Assembly: GCF_024346755.1 (NCBI RefSeq)
Contig: NZ_AP024861.1
Coordinates: 620,001-684,000 of the forward strand
Length of the DNA: 64,000 bases
Direction of reading: 5' to 3'
From: Vibrio aerogenes
GTDB taxonomy: Bacteria > Pseudomonadota > Gammaproteobacteria > Enterobacterales > Vibrionaceae
The notes below the pieces were generated by a model. That model saw nothing but the letters and a program-made list of their open reading frames with translations, had not been told where the DNA came from and did no database searches. The first letter of the stretch is position 1; every line of letters starts with the position of its first letter. Below, in pieces: positions 57,113 to 64,000 of this stretch. The translations under genes were made by a program, and so were the position numbers.

Positions 57113-57868
57113 ATGCGTATTTACCCCGCAAAGCCTGAAAAGGTCTATTTCTACTCAACCTGCTTAGTCGACCTCTTTGACCCGGAGGCTGGTTTAAGCG
57201 CCATGGCTTTATTGAAGCAGCAAGGCATTGACGTCATTTATATTGAAAAGCAGACGTGTTGCGGGCAACCAGCTTATACCTCCGGGTATGATGATGAAGC
57301 CAGAGACATTGCTCAGCATCAAATGGCACTTTTTCCCCAACCTTATCCGGTGATTGTTCTTTCCGGTTCATGTGGCGGCATGATGCATCAGCATTATCAG
57401 CGTTTATTCAAAGATCACCCTCTGGAATCAGAAGTAAAGGCTTTTTGTGACAGAGTCTTTGAGCTAACGGAATTTTTGGTCAATGTCTGCCATGCACGAT
57501 TCAAAGACAATGGTAAGCCCACATCAGTCGTCATGCATACCTCATGTTCAGCGCGGCGTGAAATGAATGTTCATATCAGTGCGACCCAGCTTATCAGTCA
57601 GTTAGATAATGTAGAGCTGAAAATTCAGGATTATGAGAGTGATTGTTGTGGGTTTGGTGGCACATTTGCAGTGAGGCATCCTCAGATATCTCAGGCTATG
57701 GTGGAAGATAAAGTGGCTCATCTGCTTTCCACTGGTGCAGAGTATCTGGTCAGTGCTGACTGGGGGTGTTTACTCAATATTAACGGTTCACTGCAATATC
57801 AGGAACAACCGTTGCAGGGTCGTCATCTGGCAACTTTTCTTCTTGAACGAACACAGGGCGCTCTATGA
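57113..57868 (+). CDS. lutA: LutA/LldE, L-lactate oxidation iron-sulfur protein
   Basis: LutA is a subunit of the flavin-independent LutABC complex that oxidises L-lactate to pyruvate. The ATG at 57113 follows GAGGAGGT at a spacing of four bases; the adjacent ATG at 57110 is too close. The 251-residue protein has two cysteine-rich CCG domains: KQTCCGQPAYTSGYDDEA near residue 48 and DYESDCCGFGGTFAVRHPQI near 180. Its stop overlaps the lutB start by four bases. Confidence 0.93.
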   Translation: MRIYPAKPEKVYFYSTCLVDLFDPEAGLSAMALLKQQGIDVIYIEKQTCCGQPAYTSGYDDEARDIAQHQMALFPQPYPVIVLSGSCGGMMHQHYQRLFKDHPLESEVKAFCDRVFELTEFLVNVCHARFKDNGKPTSVVMHTSCSARREMNVHISATQLISQLDNVELKIQDYESDCCGFGGTFAVRHPQISQAMVEDKVAHLLSTGAEYLVSADWGCLLNINGSLQYQEQPLQGRHLATFLLERTQGAL

Positions 57869-59292
57869 TGACTCAATCACCTCAATTTTTTAATTTACAG
57901 GCTGAAAAAGCACTTGATGATCAACAGTTGAGAGACAACTTTCGGGGTGCAATGGATGACTTGCGAAATAAGCGTAAGAACGCATTTTCTGATCCGGAAG
58001 AAGAAGCTGTGGTTCGTAAAACAGCCGAAGGAATCCGTCAACGCTGTTTGAGTAAATTACCTGCACTGCTTGAACAGCTTGAAGAAAACTGCATTCGTAA
58101 TGGCATTCAGGTTCATTGGGCCGAAAGCCCGTCCCAGGCGAATACAATTATTGCCGGCATTGCTCAGTCCCACCAGGCAAAACATATTATCAAAGGTAAA
58201 TCCATGGTGAGTGAAGAAGTTGATCTCAACCACGAGATGGAGAAGCTTGGTATTGAATGTCTCGAAAGTGACATGGGAGAGTTTATCATCCAGCTGGACG
58301 GAGACAAACCATCGCATATCATCATGCCTGCGATTCACAAAAATAAGCAGCAGGTGAGTGATACATTTGAACAACATTTGCCTGATTTTACCCCGACAAC
58401 CGATGTTGATGAACTGATACAGGCGGCCCGCCGGTATCTGAGAGAAAAATTTTTACGGGCTGATATTGGTTTATCCGGGGTTAACTTTGCGGTTGCTGAA
58501 ACCGGGACACTTTGCCTGGTAGAAAATGAAGGGAACGGAAGAATGTCTACAACTATTCCGGATGTTCATGTGGCGATTACCGGGATAGAAAAAGTTGTTG
58601 AGTTTCTGGCTGATTTGCCACCGCTGTTAAGTGCCGTTTGTCGTTCAGGAACCGGACAGGCACTGACAACATATATCAATATGATCTCTTCTCCCCGCAG
58701 AGACGGCGAGAAAGATGGGCCGCAGGAAGTACACCTTGTGTTGCTGGATCACGGACGCAGTCAGGCTTACGCTGATACAGAATTACGCCAGACTCTGCAG
58801 TGTATCCGGTGTGGGGCATGTATGAACCATTGTCCGGTTTATGCCCGAATTGGCGGGCATGCTTATGGGACCGTTTATCCGGGGCCTATTGGTAAAATTA
58901 TTTCTCCTCATCTGCTGGGTTTAAAGCCAACGAAAGATTTGATCACTGCTTCCAGTCTTTGCGGTGCATGTAGTGAGGTTTGCCCGGTCCGTATACCGAT
59001 CCCGCAAATATTGATGCGTTTGCGCAGAGAGTCTAAACATTCTGCGACTGCTGCAAAACCGATGGATGGTCAGAAGTCATCATTTAAGCCTGCAGAAAAA
59101 ATCGCAATGAAATCTTTTGCTTATATCGCGACCCACCCCGCCATTTATCAGCTGGGCACTAAAGCTGCAACGACATTCAGAAAATTAATGCCTGCCAATC
59201 TGGGGCCGTGGACATCCTGCCGGACTGCGCCTCAGCCTGCATCAAAATCACTGCACCAAATGATGAAGAAGCGTCATCCGGAGGATTTATGA
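57865..59292 (+). CDS. lutB: LutB/LldF, L-lactate oxidation iron-sulfur protein
   Basis: LutB carries two [4Fe-4S] clusters and links the complex to the electron chain. The 475-residue protein has the LUD domain (GVNFAVAETGTLCLVENEGN near residue 205) and the ferredoxin motifs CIRCGACMNHCPVYARIGGH near 312 and SLCGACSEVCPVRIPIPQIL near 366, then a lutB-specific C-terminal extension. It overlaps lutA and lutC by four bases each, so all three are translationally coupled. Confidence 0.95.
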   Translation: MMTQSPQFFNLQAEKALDDQQLRDNFRGAMDDLRNKRKNAFSDPEEEAVVRKTAEGIRQRCLSKLPALLEQLEENCIRNGIQVHWAESPSQANTIIAGIAQSHQAKHIIKGKSMVSEEVDLNHEMEKLGIECLESDMGEFIIQLDGDKPSHIIMPAIHKNKQQVSDTFEQHLPDFTPTTDVDELIQAARRYLREKFLRADIGLSGVNFAVAETGTLCLVENEGNGRMSTTIPDVHVAITGIEKVVEFLADLPPLLSAVCRSGTGQALTTYINMISSPRRDGEKDGPQEVHLVLLDHGRSQAYADTELRQTLQCIRCGACMNHCPVYARIGGHAYGTVYPGPIGKIISPHLLGLKPTKDLITASSLCGACSEVCPVRIPIPQILMRLRRESKHSATAAKPMDGQKSSFKPAEKIAMKSFAYIATHPAIYQLGTKAATTFRKLMPANLGPWTSCRTAPQPASKSLHQMMKKRHPEDL

Positions 59293-59948
59293 ATACAGCA
59301 AAAGATAACATATTGGCTCGTCTTCGCTCTGCCGGAGCAGTTCCGGTTCATTCTGAGTCATATTCTTCATCATCCTGGGGGGAGATGTATCAGGTAGAAA
59401 AAAATGAAATGGTGGATCATTTTCGTCAGGCGCTGACAGAAAATCATGCACAGGTCTCGGTGATTGAATTGTCTGAATTACAGGAGACGTTACAAAAACT
59501 ATGTCAGGATAAGGGATGGCGCCGGGCTGTGACTGGCAATGCCGGTGCTTATCTGGAAACCATTCGTCAAGGATTATTTGCTATTGAAGTGACAGCACTT
59601 GAGCAACCCTTTGAGCGTTGGAAAAGTGAGCTTTTTCACGATGTTGATGTTGGCATCACGCATGCTGCCGCCGGTATTGCAGATACAGGTGCATTGGTTT
59701 TAAAGTCAGGTTCTGCAGAGCCCAGAACGCTTTCACTGGTGCCGCCTTGTCATGTTGCGGTGCTGCGCCAGTCTGATTTGTTTGCCAGTCTGAGTCAGGT
59801 GATGGTACAGCAGCAGTGGTCAGAGGAGATGCCGACGAATCTATTATTGATTTCCGGCCCATCGAAAACAGCCGATATTCAAAGAACATTAGCGTATGGT
59901 GCGCACGGACCTGCAGAGTTAGTGGTAATTATTTTGTCCGATCAGTAA
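59289..59948 (+). CDS. lutC: LutC/LldG, L-lactate oxidation protein
   Basis: LutC is the third subunit of the lactate oxidation complex, a LUD-domain protein. The start MNTAKDNILARLRSAG (ATG at 59289, GGAGG five bases upstream) gives 219 residues and overlaps the lutB stop. Seen motifs: GITHAAAGIADTGALVLKSG and the end ISGPSKTADIQRTLAYGAHG, both typical. A hairpin terminator follows. No lactate permease gene is nearby. Confidence 0.94.
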   Translation: MNTAKDNILARLRSAGAVPVHSESYSSSSWGEMYQVEKNEMVDHFRQALTENHAQVSVIELSELQETLQKLCQDKGWRRAVTGNAGAYLETIRQGLFAIEVTALEQPFERWKSELFHDVDVGITHAAAGIADTGALVLKSGSAEPRTLSLVPPCHVAVLRQSDLFASLSQVMVQQQWSEEMPTNLLLISGPSKTADIQRTLAYGAHGPAELVVIILSDQ

Positions 59949-59996
59949 TGTTCCTGATGGCGTTAAATATTTGAATTTACCTGAAGTTGGTTTATC

Positions 59997-60026
59997 TTAT
60001 GGCTGCATTGAAGCAGCCATAATTTT
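59997..60026 (+). terminator. Terminator of the lut operon
   Basis: TTATGGCTGC (59997-60006) pairs with GCAGCCATAA (60013-60022) around six bases and is followed by TTTT. It lies 48 bases after the lutC stop. Confidence 0.75.
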
Positions 60027-60060
60027 AATGCAGTTAATCCGGAAGAAAAGTTGAGCTGAT

Positions 60061-60180
60061 ATGATTTGTAGCTCGGAAAAAATGAACTACAGTATTAGAA
60101 AACGCTCTAAAGGATTTGATTTGAAGCAAAAAATAAAAAATCGTTCTGTGATAGGTTTCACGTTGTGGTGGTCATGGTGA
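60061..60180 (+). CDS. Possible small ORF, 39 residues, upstream of pyrG
   Basis: An ATG at 60061 opens 39 codons; a second ATG at 60082 follows GGAAAAA. The product would be basic with a Trp-rich hydrophobic end (RKRSKGFDLKQKIKNRSVIG then FTLWWSW). I know no homologue. It could be chance or a leader peptide for pyrG, which starts 66 bases downstream. Confidence 0.2.
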   Translation: MICSSEKMNYSIRKRSKGFDLKQKIKNRSVIGFTLWWSW

Positions 60181-61887
<1,707 letters not shown>

Positions 61888-61942
61888 AAGGACAAGGGTC
61901 ATCGGGTTCAATCACCCGGTTACCTGCTAATTTGACATTTAA

Positions 61943-63265
<1,323 letters not shown>

Positions 63266-63282
63266 TTGTTTAACCTGATGTG

Positions 63283-63312
63283 AAAAAAGCGCCTTTGATA
63301 AGGCGCTTTTTT
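63283..63312. terminator. Bidirectional terminator between eno and cca
   Basis: Arms of 13 bases (AAAAAAGCGCCTT and AAGGCGCTTTTTT) pair perfectly around TGAT. The A and T runs let it end both the rightward eno and the leftward cca transcripts. Confidence 0.95.
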
Positions 63313-63351
63313 AGTGTCTGTTGGTTGCATCCAATATGTCCGGATGCCCCT

Positions 63352-64000
63352 TTATTTTTTTTGATTGTTATCTGTCGATTGTCCGCAATAGCGAGCATCT
63401 TCCATTTCTTTCCTGGTGGCTTCGGTTCTTCTCCGGTTCAATTCCTCCCTGATTGCTTTCCCCTGAAACCCGGCTTTGACTATTTCCTGAATATTGATTG
63501 CCTGTGCCGCTTTGTAAGCTCTTTCTGCTAATTCCTTTTGTGGGTATGCTTTCTCGTCACATTGCGCTCTTCCCTGAAAATCAGCCTGGCAGCACAGCAA
63601 CATATCATTCAATCGCTGTGGCTTTCTCCAGACATCGACTTGATTGAGAATTGTTAAAATGGCTTCTGCTTCTAATTCTTCAATCTGATGGATACCAGAA
63701 TGGTGCTCGCAGACCAGCAATGCTAAATCACGATATTCCGTTGGCGTTTTAATTCTTTCACAGAGTGATTGAATCTGTTTTAGTCCGGTTTGTTGGGTAT
63801 TTTTATGGAAAAAGCATTCATTTTCAGGCGCTATACCTTTCCCTGAATCATGCACGATGGCTGCGAATCTGACCGGAAGAGAGTCAGTCAGCGCCGCCGC
63901 TTTTTTAGCAACCCTTAACACATGATTCCCGGTTCCTGTTCCCGGGTGTGATTTTTGTGGTTCCGGGACATCAAACAATGGATCGATTTCCGGAAAAATA
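63352..64000 (-). CDS. cca: CCA-adding tRNA nucleotidyltransferase (partial, C-terminal part)
   Basis: Cca adds and repairs the CCA end of tRNAs. Only the C-terminal ~216 residues are in the window; the frame continues past the right edge (reading IFPEIDPLFDVPEPQKSHPG at the edge). An HD phosphohydrolase domain is visible: HVLRVAKKAAALTD, FAAIVHDSGKG and CEHHSGIHQ, as in the full-length gammaproteobacterial enzyme with 2',3'-cyclic phosphodiesterase activity. cca convergent to eno is the order found in vibrios. Confidence 0.9.
   Translation of the reverse strand, partial: IFPEIDPLFDVPEPQKSHPGTGTGNHVLRVAKKAAALTDSLPVRFAAIVHDSGKGIAPENECFFHKNTQQTGLKQIQSLCERIKTPTEYRDLALLVCEHHSGIHQIEELEAEAILTILNQVDVWRKPQRLNDMLLCCQADFQGRAQCDEKAYPQKELAERAYKAAQAINIQEIVKAGFQGKAIREELNRRRTEATRKEMEDARYCGQSTDNNQKK

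Overview
The window is a stretch of main chromosome from a gammaproteobacterium of the Vibrionaceae (Vibrio or a near relative). I infer this from the gene order metK-tkt / epd-pgk-fbaA / serA-rpiA-6S RNA-zapA / ubiH-ubiI / nadB-rpoE-rseABC-lepA-lepB-rnc-era-recO-pdxJ-acpS / barA / rlmD-relA-mazG / pyrG-eno-cca, from the closeness of the proteins to vibrio versions, and from a lateral-flagellum gene set with a sodium-type MotY. No rRNA, tRNA, CRISPR array, insertion sequence or prophage was seen. The only RNA gene recognised is 6S RNA.

Region 1 (1-11.3 kb) is a lateral (swarming) flagellum cluster. A leftward operon fliM-fliN-fliP-fliQ-fliR runs off the left edge. A divergent rightward operon motY-lafK-fliE-fliF-fliG-fliH-fliI-fliJ encodes a T-ring protein, the sigma-54 activator, MS ring, switch, and export ATPase with its partners. 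Hook, filament, flhA/flhB and stator genes must lie elsewhere. The standout here is fliI: its reading frame is broken at a run of nine G, so a one-base slip would restore it. This may be a phase switch, a mutation or a sequencing error.

Region 2 (11.7-19.3 kb) has one unrecognised small gene, then a leftward housekeeping run (yggU, yggT, proC, yggS, ruvX, yqgE, gshB, rsmE, sprT, metK). The expected neighbours pilT(U) and endA/dns are missing, and a long imperfect palindrome sits at the endA gap. metK has an upstream array of MetJ boxes.

Region 3 (19.7-30.9 kb) is central carbon metabolism: tkt, epd, pgk, fbaA, serA and rpiA, with ygfA, 6S RNA and zapA. A large membrane protein resembling GT-C glycosyltransferases is inserted between tkt and epd. 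Tkt, Epd, PdxJ and YggS together touch vitamin B6 synthesis and homeostasis; SerA starts serine synthesis.

Region 4 (31-55.9 kb) holds ubiquinone hydroxylases, SdhE/YgfX/YgfZ factors, nadB, the sigma-E envelope-stress operon with a recognisable sigma-E promoter, translation and secretion genes (lepA, lepB, rnc, era), recO-pdxJ-acpS, the hybrid kinase barA, rlmD, relA and mazG.

Region 5 (55.9-60 kb) is an apparent insertion between mazG and pyrG: a divergent LysR regulator and a lutABC L-lactate oxidation operon with a perfect FNR-type box between them. The window ends with pyrG, eno and the 3' part of cca.
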